Under the pieces are notes generated by a model. The model was not told where the DNA came from and did not search any database. It saw only the letters and a list, made by a program, of their open reading frames with translations. A DNA stretch of 64,000 nucleotides. Origin: Hypomesus transpacificus. Taxonomy: Eukaryota; Chordata; Actinopteri; Osmeriformes; Osmeridae. Positions 1-26,187 of this stretch are shown one piece after another. A program made the translations under genes and the position numbers. Location: contig NC_061066.1 of NCBI RefSeq assembly GCF_021917145.1, forward strand, positions 62,001 through 126,000. Direction: 5' to 3'. The stretch's first letter is position 1, and each line of letters begins with the position of its first letter.

Positions 1-834
1 ATTTTAACAGCTAGGGGAAAGAGCCTGCCTCAATTATTCAAATGATGTACCAGCTGCTTAAAAAAGAAGACTTATTTTTTGTAGCACATGAAGTTGCGAT
101 GGGGATATTTGTGGGTGCGGATCGTTGTGTGTGTGTGTGTGTATGCTATATGTGCATGTTCTCATGTGTAGGCGTGATTGCACTTTGAAAAGGTGATGAC
201 AGTATGTTGCTTGATGAGAACAGGGATAGAGGTAGCGTTCAGCGTCATGCTGCTGGTGCTGATAATACCATGATTGTAGCATCGAAACTTAGCTTTGATG
301 CTAACTTTCCGTCAGTCTATCACCTAGAAACAAAATCTTCACAGTATAGCCTGCAGGCATAATTGGAAGTCTTCTAGTCTACTGGTTTCCCCTGTGGTGG
401 GCTGAGCTATACTTGTATCTTTCAATTTGTGTGCTTTTATTAGATTTGGCAAAAGTAGGAGATTTAAAATTGCAACACAGAAAGAGTGCCATTGGATTTC
501 TAATCCAATATGCTCCTAACAGATGCAATCTCTCCCTCTGTCACACACACACACACACACAAACATACACATCTCTCACTCTGTCACACACACACACACA
601 CACAAACATACACATCTCTCCTTCTGTCACACGCACACAAACATACACATCTCTCCCTCTGTCACACACACACATTCACCCAAAAAGAAACACTACTCAC
701 TGAGCCCTACAACCTCTCCTCTCCAGTAAACCCGTCGTCCACACAGACAACATGCACTCCTATCAGCACAGAGTGTATCCAGGTCTTGTGTAATACTGTT
801 ATTAGGTGAGCTGTTTGTGGTTCTGTCTCTACTA
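1..834. other. Non-coding DNA with CA-rich microsatellite
   Basis: No exon is recognised here. Positions 541-680 hold four interrupted CA runs separated by a repeated block that contains ACATACACATCTCTC. The short open frames across this block are repeat artefacts. The stretch may be upstream of usp6nl or inside its first intron; the sequence does not decide. Confidence 0.6.
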
Positions 835-934
835 NNNNNNNNNNNNNNNNNNNNNNNNNNNNNNNNNNNNNNNNNNNNNNNNNNNNNNNNNNNNNNNNNN
901 NNNNNNNNNNNNNNNNNNNNNNNNNNNNNNNNNN
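835..934. other. Assembly gap (100 N)
   Basis: Exactly 100 N bases. A round 100 is the usual placeholder for a gap of unknown size, so real sequence, possibly including the first usp6nl exon, may be missing. Confidence 0.98.
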
Positions 935-1109
935 AGTGGAGCCAGCAGTAGAGGAATATCAAAGAAGATAAAAATGCCAGTGCTTGGGTCTTTGCCTGGA
1001 AACATGGATCATCTCCCAACATGAACACACACACAGACCATTCCCATTTCACATTGCTACGCCGTGTGCCAACCAAATACCTAACTACCTACCGGTAGGA
1101 TTTGGTAGG

Positions 1110-2998
1110 AGGCTGAAGCCAGGTTAGAGAAGCTGCCTGTAGGTGCTCTCTGTGTCCAGGGTTCTAGATCAGGTTAGAGAAGCTGCCTGTAGCCTCTCTG
1201 TGTCCAGGGTTCTAGATCAGGTTAGAGAAGCTGCCTGTAGCCTCTCTGTGTCCAGGGTTCTAGATCAGGTTAGAGAAGCTGCCTGTAGCCTCTCTGTGTC
1301 CAGGGTTCTAGATCAGGTTAGAGAAGCTGCCTGTAGCCTCTCTGTGTCTAGGGCTGTAGATCAGGTTAGAGAAGCTGCCTGTAGGTGCTCTCTGTGTCCA
1401 GGGTTCTAGATCAGGTTAGAGAAGCTGCCTGTAGCCTCTCTGTGTCCAGGGTTCTAGATCAGGTTAGAGAAGCTGCCTGTAGCCTCTCTGTGTCTAGGGT
1501 TCTAGATCAGGTTAGAGAAGCTGCCTGTAGGTGCTCTCTGTGTCTAGGGTTCTAGATCAGGTTAGAGAAGCTGCCTGTAGCCTTTCTGTGTCCAGGGTTC
1601 TAGATCAGGTTAGAGAAGCTGCCTGTAGGTGCTCTCTGTGTCCAGGGTTCTAGATCAGGTTAGAGAAGCTGCCTGTAGCCTCTCTGTGTCCAGGGTTCTA
1701 GATCAGGTTAGAGAAGCTGCCTGTAGCCTCTCTGTGTCCATGGTTCTAGATCAGGTTAGAGAAGCTGCCTGTAGCCTCTCTGTGTCCAGGGTTCTAGATC
1801 AGGTTAGAGAAGCTGCCTGTAGCCTCTCTGTGTCTAGGGCTGTAGATCAGGTTAGAGAAGCTGCCTGTAGGTGCTCTCTGTGTCCAGGGTTCTAGATCAG
1901 GTTAGAGAAGCTGCCTGTAGCCTCTCTGTGTCCAGGGTTCTAGATCAGGTTAGAGAAGCTGCCTGTAGCCTCTCTGTGTCTAGGGTTCTAGATCAGGTTA
2001 GAGAAGCTGCCTGTAGGTGCTCTCTGTGTCTAGGGTTATAGATCAGGTTAGAGAAGCTGCCTGTAGCCTTTCTGTGTCCAGGGTTCTAGATCAGGTTAGA
2101 GAAGCTGCCTGTAGGTGCTCTCTGTGTCCAGGGTTCTAGATCAGGTTAGAGAAGCTGCCTGTAGCCTCTCTGTGTCCAGGGTTCTAGATCAGGTTAGAGA
2201 AGCTGCCTGTAGCCTCTCTGTGTCCAGGGTTCTAGATCAGGTTAGAGAAGCTGCCTGTAGGTGCTCTCTGTGTCTAGGGTTCTAGATCAGGTTAGAGAAG
2301 CTGCCTGTAGCCTTTCTGTGTCCAGGGTTCTAGATCAGGTTAGAGAAGCTGCCTGTAGGTGCTCTCTGTGTCCAGGGTTCTAGATCAGGTTAGAGAAGCT
2401 GCCTGTAGCCTCTCTGTGTCCAGGGTTCTAGATCAGGTTAGAGAAGCTGCCTGTAGCCTCTCTGTGTCCAGGGTTCTAGATCAGGTTAGAGAAGCTGCCT
2501 GTAGCCTCTCTGTGTCCAGGGTTCTAGATCAGGTTAGAGAAGCTGCCTGTAGCCTCTCTGTGTCTAGGGCTGTAGATCAGGTTAGAGAAGCTGCCTGTAG
2601 GTGCTCTCTGTGTCCAGGGTTCTAGATCAGGTTAGAGAAGCTGCCTGTAGCCTCTCTGTGTCCAGGGTTCTAGATCAGGTTAGAGAAGCTGCCTGTAGCC
2701 TCTCTGTGTCTAGGGTTCTAGATCAGGTTAGAGAAGCTGCCTGTAGGTGCTCTCTGTGTCTAGGGTTCTAGATCAGGTTAGAGAAGCTGCCTGTAGCCTT
2801 TCTGTGTCCAGGGTTCTAGATCAGGTTAGAGAAGCTGCCTGTAGGTGCTCTCTGTGTCCAGGGTTCTAGATCAGGTTAGAGAAGCTGCCTGTAGCCTCTC
2901 TGTGTCCAGGGTTCTAGATCAGGTTAGAGAAGCTGCCTGTAGCCTCTCTGTGTCCAGGGTTCTAGATCAGGTTAGAGAAGCTGCCTGTAGGTGCTCTC
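1110..2998. repeat. 48/50-bp minisatellite with higher-order structure
   Basis: About 39 head-to-tail copies of a unit that begins CCTCTCTGTGTCCAGG and ends AGAAGCTGCCTGTAG. Two unit lengths alternate: 48 bp (starting CCTCTC) and 50 bp (starting GTGCTCTC). The order of the two types itself repeats: blocks starting near 1143, 1629, 2359 and 2845 are offset by 486, 730 and 486 bp, which fits higher-order blocks of 486 bp (seven 48s plus three 50s) and 244 bp (three 48s plus two 50s). The open frames of 67-88 residues inside it arise because 48 is divisible by three. Confidence 0.95.
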
Positions 2999-3493
2999 TT
3001 TGTCCCTGTGATGCAGTCTCTCAGCCCTACGTGCCTCTCACCCTCTAACCCTGAGTAAACACGCCGTACACTTACAGTACAGTCCCTGCCAGCTTTGTTA
3101 ACCTGTTTCCTGTGTTTGGAACTGGTCAATTCAGGAAGTGTGTTTGCGTACATTTGTGTGTGTGTGTGTGTGGGGGGGGGGGGGTTGTGTTGGTAATGCC
3201 TCATGCATGAATTCCTTACTAATGATGCCAGTGTCTCTCTCCCTCCCTCTCCCCTATAATGATGCCAGTGTCTCTCTCCCTCCCTCTCCCCTCGAACAAA
3301 TATTGTCTCTCTATCACACCTTTATTTCCCCAGAAAGAAAATGTGAAGACATTTTTCAAAGACAATACAGAAAGTTTACTACTAATGTTTCTCTCTCTCT
3401 CCCCCTCTATCTCTCTCTCTCCCTCCCTCTCTTTCTCCCTCTCTCTCTCCCTCCCTCTCTCTCTCCCTCTCTCTTTATCTCTCTCTCTCACAG

Positions 3494-16839
<13,346 letters not shown>

Positions 16840-18652
16840 GAGAAAGGCAGAGGAAAAGGGGGAGAGAGACACTGAAAGTGTAGTCACTGACACTGTGGCA
16901 AAGACAAGCAGCAGTCCTAGCGTTATAAGGTATTTTTTTGTGCTTTCTGTGTGACGTACGTATTGACTAACAGTCATACTGCATCCAAGTTGCAGGATAC
17001 CAGCTTCTGACATTTTTACTGATCACTTTTAAAAACTGATTATTATTTGTTTTGAATGTTAAATGATTAACAACAGGCATTGCAGAATATATCTTCTTAG
17101 AGTCTAAAATGTACAGTTAAAGATTTTTTTGTTTATATACTGAGTTATTTAAACTATAATTAGCAGGGGACTCTTCTCCTGGCGAGACATACTCAGTAAT
17201 GTATTTTTCTTTGATCCACCTTTATTTTTTTATGCATTAGATCCAAATATCTACTTTAGAGGTCAATTGACTCTATATGCTTGTGAATATCTTATTTTTC
17301 AAAGAGAAGAAACAAAGCTATGTCAAAAAAAAATATTATGTGACAGTGAAAATTTAATCACTGTAATATATAAAAAATTATGTTCACTTCAATTCAATTT
17401 TGAAGCTGCTCAACTGTACAACAGTGAGTTTTTAAATTTTGGAATTTATATTTTGTTGAGATTATTTTGCAGTCGATGACAGAACTATGACGATGACAGA
17501 AATTACAGATCACTGCAACTTCTTTCTGTGTCCCTCGTGAAAAACATATGTTTGAGTCCTTACGGTCAGTTTAGGCTTAAGTCTAAATCCTATGTTAAGC
17601 GATAAAGTCCAAACAACAGTGACCTTGTTTGTTGCTCCTGAATTCCACCATTGTTCCATTTTGAATCTAGTTCTCTTCTGTAAAGGTTTACAAAAACATA
17701 GATTTAAATATTTCGGTAGTTGACAGTATTTTCCAGTCTTTCAGCCCATTGGAAGTGGCAGCCAGCATTATGGGATAGATGGGGATTGTGCTGATATTAA
17801 AGCACTACTATTACTTGTACTTATCAGATTGACATCATTATCATTCACAACAGGTCAGTGGCACTTTCACTCTTATATTAAGTCATTCCATATATACATA
17901 CCTTTGCGCATTTGTGTGTAGTCACATAATTCAATTCTTAAACAGCTACTACCTTTTTGGCTGTACTTTTTTAATACACTCCATACAGAAACAGTAGTGA
18001 TACTGTTTTATTATTTAAACATGCATTCCCTGAGGCATTCCTTTTTTTTGTTAAAGAACTAATTGCAAGATGATTGTCAGGTCATTCTTCAGAAACTTTA
18101 CTTAATAAAACGTATGGGGTTTTAGCTTCTGATTGCCTGTGTGTCAATGTATGTGCGGTAACAGGGCTGTGGTGGTTATTTTACATACTGAATGTTCAAA
18201 TTTTGGTCTTTTGATGCCAACAAATGTATTGTGGTTCTATAGTAGTCCCTTTCTCTCACATTGCTGGGTAGCCTTCCATTCTCCATCTTTTAGGACACTC
18301 CTCCCTCTAGGGGTGAGTCTACTCACTCTCATCGAAAGTCGTAAGAGAGGATTTGTTCTTTTATTTTGAAATCTGGAAGGATTCGGAAGTCATGTTTCCC
18401 GAAGAACACTGTGCTTGCGTTTCTTCAACCTTGTCATATAGTATTTATTATAATATTGCCACCACGTGGCGTTTAAGTGAAACTTGCGACGTAGTGACCG
18501 AGTTCCCACGACCTCTAGGTAATCATTCCATGCACAACATCTAATAAGCAATATGGTATGAGTTCACTTAACCATGAAACTATGGTTTAGGTAACAACCT
18601 TTAAATAAACAGGCACTAAACACTGTTCATTTATCTTTGGCAGTACAAGTAG
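16840..18652 (+). other. usp6nl 3' UTR and downstream DNA
   Basis: No coding exon is seen. An AATAAA at 18104-18109 is a candidate poly(A) signal, giving a 3' UTR of about 1.3 kb. The region is AT-rich, unlike the GC-rich last exon before it. Confidence 0.55.
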
Positions 18653-19128
18653 TAGGGGTGGGAATCTTTACAGAAAGGGTTTGTAGCGCCATGAAAGTTT
18701 GCACAGACAAGGAATTTACTTTGGCAGGAAGGTGCATTCATTCAACATATAAAAGTAAATATTAAATAGGTGGTGCAAGTTTAAACAAGTCAAAGTATAC
18801 TATATAAAAGATTCAAAGTCAGGTATGTAAAATAAACATATATATATGACTTAACTGATCTCAGTTAAATGATCAATTGGTTTAAGCGAGATTTGATCCA
18901 AGGGTACTATATTTGTCTGTAGACTTAATGGTACACATACTTACCCACTGAGCCAGAGGGTTTCTGCAAAGTTTATTCTGCAAAGTTTATAGCTTATACA
19001 AGACAGCGTAATTGCCCCCATTTTGATTCAATATATGCTTACATATTTTATTTCTTTTTCAAAAAATTGTGAATCGCTAGAAGACTGAAATGCAATTCAT
19101 ATGTGAATCGATTTTTTCCCCACCCCTA
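18653..19128. mobile_element. Non-autonomous hAT-type transposon with intact 8-bp target duplication
   Basis: The ends are TAGGGGTGGGAA on the left and the reverse complement of TAGGGGTGGGGAA on the right. The element is flanked by a perfect 8-bp direct repeat, ACAAGTAG, at 18645-18652 and 19129-19136, the target-duplication length of hAT elements. It is 476 bp long with no transposase frame. It also contains a stretch (from 18706) shared with another site near 49022. Confidence 0.85.
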
Positions 19129-19592
19129 ACAAGTAGGCCATTGCTATGTTTCCTATTTCAATGAAATGTAATAGAATGCAACTCTTACTCAAATGCAGAC
19201 GTGTTTCCTTTGATTTAATAATGCACTCCATTACCTTCTCAAAGATGTATTTCCTTCCTTCTACTCACACATTACAGAAAGTGCAGCAACACCCTTGGTA
19301 CAATAGTAATCAGCAGCAATTGAATCAAAACAGATCCCATCTTAAAACATCTTGAGCCAGTGGACTGATGGCTTACTCTACTATTACAGTAAATGATGAT
19401 TCAATAAGACCACAGGAACAAAACCTTTAGTCTACATATGTACAGCTGAGTGTTGACATAATTTGTCCCCATGTTCTGTATGTCAAAACCCTTCAATCAG
19501 AAAATGTGGTGCACAACCCTAGGGCATCAATGGCTGTCTCCCTCTGTTGGTGGACCCAATGATGGAGAATTCTAGAACCCACTCGGACACCA

Positions 19593-21524
19593 TCACTCGT
19601 GAGCCTTGTCCATGCTGTTCGTCCACACGGGTTTCCGTTTCTCGAAGAAGGCGCGTATGCCCTCCTGCCCGTCTATCAGAGACAGGTTATCCACCATGAC
19701 CCTGGAGGCGGTGGCATAGGCAGCCTCTCGACCCTGGGCCATCTGTCTGTTCCAGCAACACAAGCAAGATCATGTACAACCATAGTGTATGGAGCATTTT
19801 TGTGTCATGTTGTGTGAAAAAAACATTTCTAAAGGTTTAGCAAATATGTTGACAAAAAGGTTTTTAAATAAAAGTTTAGAAAGGTTTAAAAAATATTTTG
19901 GAAAAAAATACAAATACTTTGTTACTGTACTTCAGTAGATTTTTCTGGTATCAGTACTTTTTAAACAAAAACGTTCTGACAAGTTTTTACCAAAAGACTA
20001 AAACAGGTAGTAGTAATGACTACTTTTTCAGAGCCACTTCATTACTTTAACATAAGTAAAAAAGTGTAGTCAGTCCTTTTTTAAACATGAGTATCTGTAC
20101 TTCTACTTGAGTGAAGGATGTGTGTACTTTTGCCATCTCTATTGTTAGCAAGGTTTGATAAGATTTAGGAGAGAACATTGGAAGACTGAAAGGCATACAT
20201 CAACACACCTATAGAAAGTAGCCTTGCCAAGCGCTACGACAGGACGGCTGGTCTGACACACAAGTCTGGCCATTTCCATTGTCACCTCCTCCAGACGCTC
20301 CTCGGGAACCACCTTACTGACCAGCCCATGCAGCAAAGCATCCTGGGCCGAGATTGGACTTCCTGTGAACAGCATCTCCATTGCGACCTGAAGCAAACAC
20401 AAATGTACAGTGTCTTTAGAGACCAATGAGAAATTAATTTCCTTGATTCCAAAGGAAATGAAAGTGTAACATTGTTGTGAGTCTTAGCATGTGTATGTGT
20501 ACTCTTAAATTTACCTTCTGGGGTACAGCCCTCCCTATGGCCACAGCTGGTGTAGAGCAGAACAGACCCACGTTGACTCCTGGAGTAGCAAAGGTGGACT
20601 TCTCTGTTACCACGGCAATGTCACAACTTGCAACAAGTTGGCAACCTGCTGCCGTGGCAACCCCATTTACCATCGCAATAACAGGCACAGGGATCTCCTG
20701 AATTAAAGTCATAACCTGAAACCACAAAGAGAGACGGTGTGTTTGTAGCTTTTGCAGTCTTGTGACACACACACACAGACACTACACCTCACCTCTGAGC
20801 AGGTCTGGAACACGTTGTTGTGGTACTCTCTTCCCTGTGCTGACGTCAATTCCTTCAGGTCATGTCCAGAAGAAAACACAGGGCCCTTTGCTGCAAGAGG
20901 AACATCAGAATAGAGACCCACAACACTCACTTCCAATAAAGGCCCGTCCAGTAAGCAGAACCAGCTGAGAGAGAAAGTTGTTCTGCACCGTTCATACTAC
21001 CCTGCTGCTCCTAATGGAACGGCTTTATATGCGGTCATACCAGAAATGATGATGACCCTGAGGTCTTCGCTGTCGATGTCAGCTAGAATGTCCTCTCGCA
21101 GGGAGTCCAACATTGCAAGGGATAAAGCATTCCGCTTCCTGGGATTGTTCAGCGTAATATTCCTAAAGAAAAAAGACTCTTAAGTGAAATTCGACAGATC
21201 CCATCATTAGTGGATCATAGAACGGCCAGTATCCAAAACTATGATTCCCCATAATGCAATGCAATGGTTAGTTTACATACGACTCGAGCAGGCAAACTCA
21301 CGAGTAAATCATCAACAAACTGGCAAACTAGCTACCAACATGGCATGACTAAACTTTCGGTCAGCGCAATTCAATCTTCCTCCTAACCTTATTCCATTTT
21401 TTTGGAGCCTGACAGTAAGCGGATCCATTTGGGTTTGTGTGCTTAGGGGACGTGCCCCGGTCAGAAGTGTCGACCTGCAGAGCTGGACGACATCAGCAGC
21501 TCGGTATAACAAGTTTCTAGCCAT
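19593..21524 (-). CDS. echdc3: Enoyl-CoA hydratase domain-containing protein 3, mitochondrial
   Basis: Six exons in transcript order: 21388-21524, 21041-21162, 20793-20890, 20515-20715, 20209-20387, 19593-19746; phases match and give 296 residues, close to the human protein (about 300). The N-terminus (MARNLLYRAADVVQLCRS) is Arg-rich and lacks acidic residues apart from one Asp, as in a mitochondrial targeting peptide. The crotonase fold is marked by FSSGHDLKEL and by ATAAGCQLVASCDIAV, which form the oxyanion hole. Active hydratases have a catalytic Glu in GCEL and a second in a PE motif; here these read GCQL and PGVNVGL, so both are replaced. As far as I recall the human orthologue does the same, so classical hydratase activity is doubtful. 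The family is linked to lipid and insulin responses, but its reaction is not established. Divergent from proser2. Confidence 0.95.
19905..20141 (-). mobile_element. Tol2-like hAT MITE fragment
   Basis: Read on the minus strand it begins AGAGATGGCAAAAGTACACA and continues with ACTTGAGTAGAAGTACAGAT-like blocks and TACTGTA/AAGTA motifs. This is the pattern of Tol2-related non-autonomous hAT elements that are common in fish. The lower-coordinate end is not clear and looks eroded. It sits in the last intron of echdc3. Confidence 0.65.
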
Positions 21525-22864
21525 GTTTAGACGGACGGTCCACTGTCATGCAAGAAATTGTATTGGACAGTATTGACTTCCTAACTGCGGCTTTCACAAT
21601 AAAGGTTTTCCACAGGACAGTGTTCACACATAGTTAATTCTGCCCTTTAAAGAGACCATATTTCTTTCAGACCGATAATTGCAGGAGGCGTGCAATGTAC
21701 TGACTTTACCTAAAGTAAGGGTATCTCGTGCAAAATGTATGGCATGGAATTACGTGAGTGGTATTCTGTTTATACTAACCTCCCTTGAGAGATAACTTTG
21801 TTAATTCAGCTGCTTGTATTATGATTTTTAATTTATAAACTGGGGCAGAGGGAAGCCTCAATATACCTGCATAAAACAACGCAAAGCCTATGTATGGGGT
21901 GGAGTTCTGTACGCTCATGTCGCCTGGAGTAAACGTACGTGCCACATTACGCACAAGGAGTTCGCCAAGTAGGTTGTGCTCACGCTGCTTGTAGCCTACT
22001 GGGATTTTTTTTCTTCAGATTTTTAGTCCATAACGTTTTTTGTCAACAATTTAATTTTGACGGTATTTCTGTCATTTTTGGTGTGGGAAATGTGATGAAC
22101 AAACATTTTGTGTAGGCCTACGTGTGCCTAATTCGGTTGAATACGCTACAGGTAAGTTATTTTATTAAGACATTTATTGTTTTAAAACAGTAACTTTATT
22201 ACAAAGTTACATTAAAGTCTTAAGATAGTCTGTAAATCATTGGACAAATTGCCCTTATTTAAAGGCCACTCTTCAACAAGGAAGGATTGTCTAACAGAGC
22301 TTGTTTAGTACCAGACCTGATCCAGAATAACTCGTCGATCAGCTTAGGAGCTGTCGTGATGCTGTGCCATTGACTACCCGCAGCGACATCTCGCAAAGCC
22401 TTGTCATTAGAGTGTAGTGTTGTGACAGTGATAGATTAGTACAGGTGTAGCTTACTCGGAGAACAAGTAGACTTTACTGGTAGGTGCTGCTCAGTTTTGG
22501 AGAGATGAGGTATGTAACTTGGTACCATATGACTTTGGTGAATTTGTTGGCATTGACATTAGGCATATTGGTTGATTGAAAGGGTATGTTATAGAGCTGT
22601 CATTTTGCTTAGTGTCCTAGTGTTCTATTGTATCACCTCCTTTAAATTTAGACAAATTGAAGTTATTTACTTATTATTTGCTTTTCATTCAGATCTAGGA
22701 CAGATTGTGAATGTAGTCTCGTGAAATAGGGTGATTTTTATTTGAGCTTTATTCCTCTCTTCCCTGACCTTGTTGACAGACACAGTAGTAGATGAGTAGA
22801 TGATTCTTCAGAGTGAGACTGGAAACATTTCTGGACCTTTGGGGAAAGCCAGAACCTCCATGAG
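21525..22864. other. Intergenic region between divergent echdc3 and proser2
   Basis: About 1.3 kb separates the two divergent starts, so it should hold both promoters and the 5' UTR exon(s) of proser2. No clear TATA box or CpG-rich stretch stands out, and no other gene is seen. Confidence 0.5.
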
Positions 22865-24290
22865 ATGCCCACAAGTGGCACCAAGTCTCAGCCAGTAACC
22901 ATGGACTTCCACCTTAAGGCCAATCCTCATCTCCAAATCGAGGTCAACGGTGGTCATGATGGTGGCCGGAGGAAGTCTCAGAGCCGGCCCAGAAGTGTGA
23001 GTATAAGAGATCATGTTAGTAGAGAATGTACTCTATGTAATTACTGTAGTGTAACTTTGCACCTTGTTTTTTTTTCCCTTGAATTGTGCTCTCAAGTTGT
23101 GTGTGGTTGACAGCTGTTAGTTAAACCCTAACCCATGTAAGACCTGACAATGAAGCGTTCACTTTCCTTGTGTATCAAGTTTAGAACTGAATCTTTTTGC
23201 ACTGTATTTCTGTCGCTATACACAAGCCTTGACAGGTACACTAGGTTCTGTTTATACAACAAACTAATGTCTTCCTGCTTCATCTGTGACACTGGTCTAA
23301 GTACTGAATCCAGTCGCATGCCTCAGGGGTGACATTCTCATAGTCTTAAGAGTCAACCCGGTTAAGCTGCAGTTTTCTACCTGAAAGTAATCACTCATTG
23401 CACAGAAATCTCCAAGTCAGTTTGGTTTCAGTAGGGTGTTTTTGCAACAGTGAGTATGTGGGTGGGTCTGTGTGTGAGTATGTGGGTGGGTGGGTGGGTT
23501 GATTTTTGTGTGTGCTGATAGATATTGAGAAAAACAGGTTTTTTATGTCACTACGTCACTACTCAAAGTGGTAAAGCATCCAGCTACCAAGGCAACCCTG
23601 TTCACAATGGCAGTCCTGGGATCTATATAAAGCTATCATCCGACTATCTGGGGCCTCGTTGTGCATGCTGTGAGGGTAAATGCCTATTTCCTGAACCCAT
23701 CAGGTCTGAATTTAAACTGACTGCTGCAACATTTTGGGCCTTTTGATTCTGCGTATTATCTTGACTGAAACAGACCCCAGGGTGCAGTGGAAAAATCAAT
23801 AGTCACCCAGCAGCTAAGGCAGTGCTGTTACTGGATACCCCATTGTGTTGTGTTCAGGGGCTGTGCTCTGTTAAGTGGACCAGGTAGAGATGTAGGTTGA
23901 AAGGGGGTGGGACAAGGGGTGGGACAGGGGGTTTGGTCGGGAGGGGGGGGGGGGTGCTCAGTCCCCTCCCTATGGGCGGGGGTCTTTGAGCCAAGTGGAA
24001 GAGGGGAGAGAGCTGTGAAACCAGGGTTGAGGGAACAAGAAGCCCTGTGTTCTCACTGACGTGCGTGGCTCTAACACACATACACAGACACACAGACACA
24101 CCTGTGAAAGACAGCAGCCAGGAGGGGGAATTTATAATGAAGAGAGAGGCCAGGACTACACGAAGCAGGGTCTTCTGGTGTATGTGGCATGGTATGAGAA
24201 TGTGTTTGTCATTGCAGTAGATATTACATAGACAGCAGTCGTTGGCAAAAAGACTTTGTCATTCACTGATAGTTGTTGACCTGTACTGTA

Positions 24291-24339
<49 letters not shown>

Positions 24340-26187
24340 ACAGGAGGACCAGGCACTAAAGTTCTTGAGCCAGGAGGAGCAGGAGTGCATCCTATTCTTT
24401 GAGGAGACCATTGAATCACTGGAGGAGGAGTTTGAGGAGGGGGAAGCGCACAAGAGGCTAGAGGAGGCAGGTAGCCCCATGGACAGGTGTGATGGACCCC
24501 CCACTTTAGCATCCACCCCCAGGTCCCACCCCAGCAGCTTGCCCCCCTTCAGCCGCGACACCATGCATTCCAACCCCAAAGACCAGGACATTATAGACCT
24601 GGTCCGGCCAGAACCAGGGCCAGCCCAGGCCAAAGAGAAGATGTTCAACCCAGCTATGCCAGGTACACTAGTCTACCTCAATCTATAGATAATCCTCAGA
24701 AAAGGTATTGAACCACCCATTCTGGAATTTAGAGAACACATTTCTTTATGTTAACTTATCCATCTTTCTGCCTTCCAGATTTCCAGAGCATGGCTGTGAA
24801 TCCTCAGAGCCATATTGAGATGAAACCACGACGTGAGCCAATAGACAACTTCCCTGCAGAGTACAACCCTCCCCTGCCCAGCGGCAGCCAATTAGGGTCT
24901 GCAGATAACTATGGCCACTCCCAGTACCACCCTGTGGGCTCCATCCCCACCCCTGTCCTTATTGCTCAGAAGATCGCAGAGAATCAAGGAGGCGGAGCCA
25001 CTAATATTGACCCCTCCCTTCTCCGTCGTAGAAGTCTGGACTCCGAGAGAATGCCCACCTCTCTCGACCACCATGTCAAACATGGTCCGCCCACATCCGC
25101 CAAGCCCAGCCGCTTTCCTGGCAACATTAGTATGATAATGGGCAGCAAAGAGCACCATGGCCAATCACTGACCAGCGTGAACCTCCATGAGAGGAGGGCC
25201 CAGATGCTGGCTAACCTATCAGGGACAGCGCACCCTTTGGAGACGGAGCAGCACCATTTGACGTCCCAGCCGACTGCCCGCAATGTTCCCACTCGCAGTG
25301 TCTCTTTCAGGGACCCCACCCCAGATAAGTCCAGGATGGAGGCCCTGTCCAAGCTGGGCCTGACCCGAAACAGAGCTATGTCTGGGGACGGCAGCACTGA
25401 GGCCAGAACCAAAGTCCCTGTCCTCACCTCCACCCCTTCGCCTTCCCCAGCACCTGCAAACCCCTCGCCTCCTGCAACAGTCAGCTCTGAGCCAGTCCAC
25501 CATGAGCCCAAGTCTGCTTCCCCTCCATCTGAAATCATCTCGCTGGACTTTAACAGCTATGGCGGGAAAAGCATTGTGGTCCACCCTTCTACAGCCCCTA
25601 GGAGTGATGTTATTGTGTCCAACAGCCATGATACTAAGATCCAGCCTGCGGTGCTGGCCACACCTAGTGACTTCAACAGCTATGGTGGGAAGAGCAAGGT
25701 CATGACCCCTGGGCCTGAGGTCAGGAGTGACCTCCCAGATATCCTGAGTTCCCACAAAGCTGTGCTGGCCCCAGCCTCAGCCCCAACCCCAGCCTCAGCC
25801 CCAACCCCAGCCTCAGCCCCAGCCCTAGCCCCAGCCAAGCCAGAAGCCCTGCCTTATGAGCTCAACAGCTACGGTGGCAAGAGTAGAACCATGACCCCAT
25901 CCTCTGCAGCACACTCCACCCCAGATGTGTCCACACACTGTCCAGTGAAGACCTCCAGAGCTCCAGCCCCTTCCCCGGCCCCCAGGCCTACCCGCAGCCA
26001 AGCTCCCCCTAGCCCTCAGAGAAAGCTGTCACTTCCCGCCTCTCCAGAGCCCCGGAGGAGGTCCATCTCCAAGCCCCCCTCGTTCCGTTCCCAAGGGATC
26101 ACCGTGCAGTTCTCTGGACAAGGAGCGACGGATGAGTCACGCAGGGAAGCCCTCCGGAAACTAGGACTGCTGAAGGAAACGTTCTAA
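22865..26187 (+). CDS. proser2: Proline- and serine-rich protein 2
   Basis: Three coding exons: 22865-22996, 24344-24662, 24779-26187; joined they encode 619 residues, longer than the human protein (about 435). The start at 22865 is the first ATG of the exon (MPTSGTKSQP). Exon 2 encodes a conserved acidic helix, FFEETIESLEEEFEEG, followed by the IIDLVRPEPGP block. Exon 3 is largely disordered, rich in Pro, Ser and Ala, and ends with RREALRKLGLLKE, echoed earlier by RMEALSKLGLTRN. A block ending NSYGGKS occurs three times (DNA near 25546, 25669, 25858), and a PASAPT run covers 25767-25836. Position between echdc3 and upf2 matches mammalian PROSER2; the related gene SARG shares the acidic motif but not this neighbourhood. 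No biochemical function is established. Confidence 0.88.
24292..24325. repeat. Poly(C) run of 34 next to a splice acceptor
   Basis: Thirty-four consecutive C bases followed by (CA) repeats lead directly into the proser2 exon 2 acceptor at 24341-24343. The run supplies the polypyrimidine tract; its true length may be poorly determined. Confidence 0.9.

Noticed and set aside
1110-2998. CRISPR-like array
   Set aside because: Units are contiguous without unique spacers and the DNA is clearly vertebrate.
1143-3048. Repeated frames of 67-88 residues
   Set aside because: Translations of the 48-bp minisatellite; open only because 48 is divisible by three.
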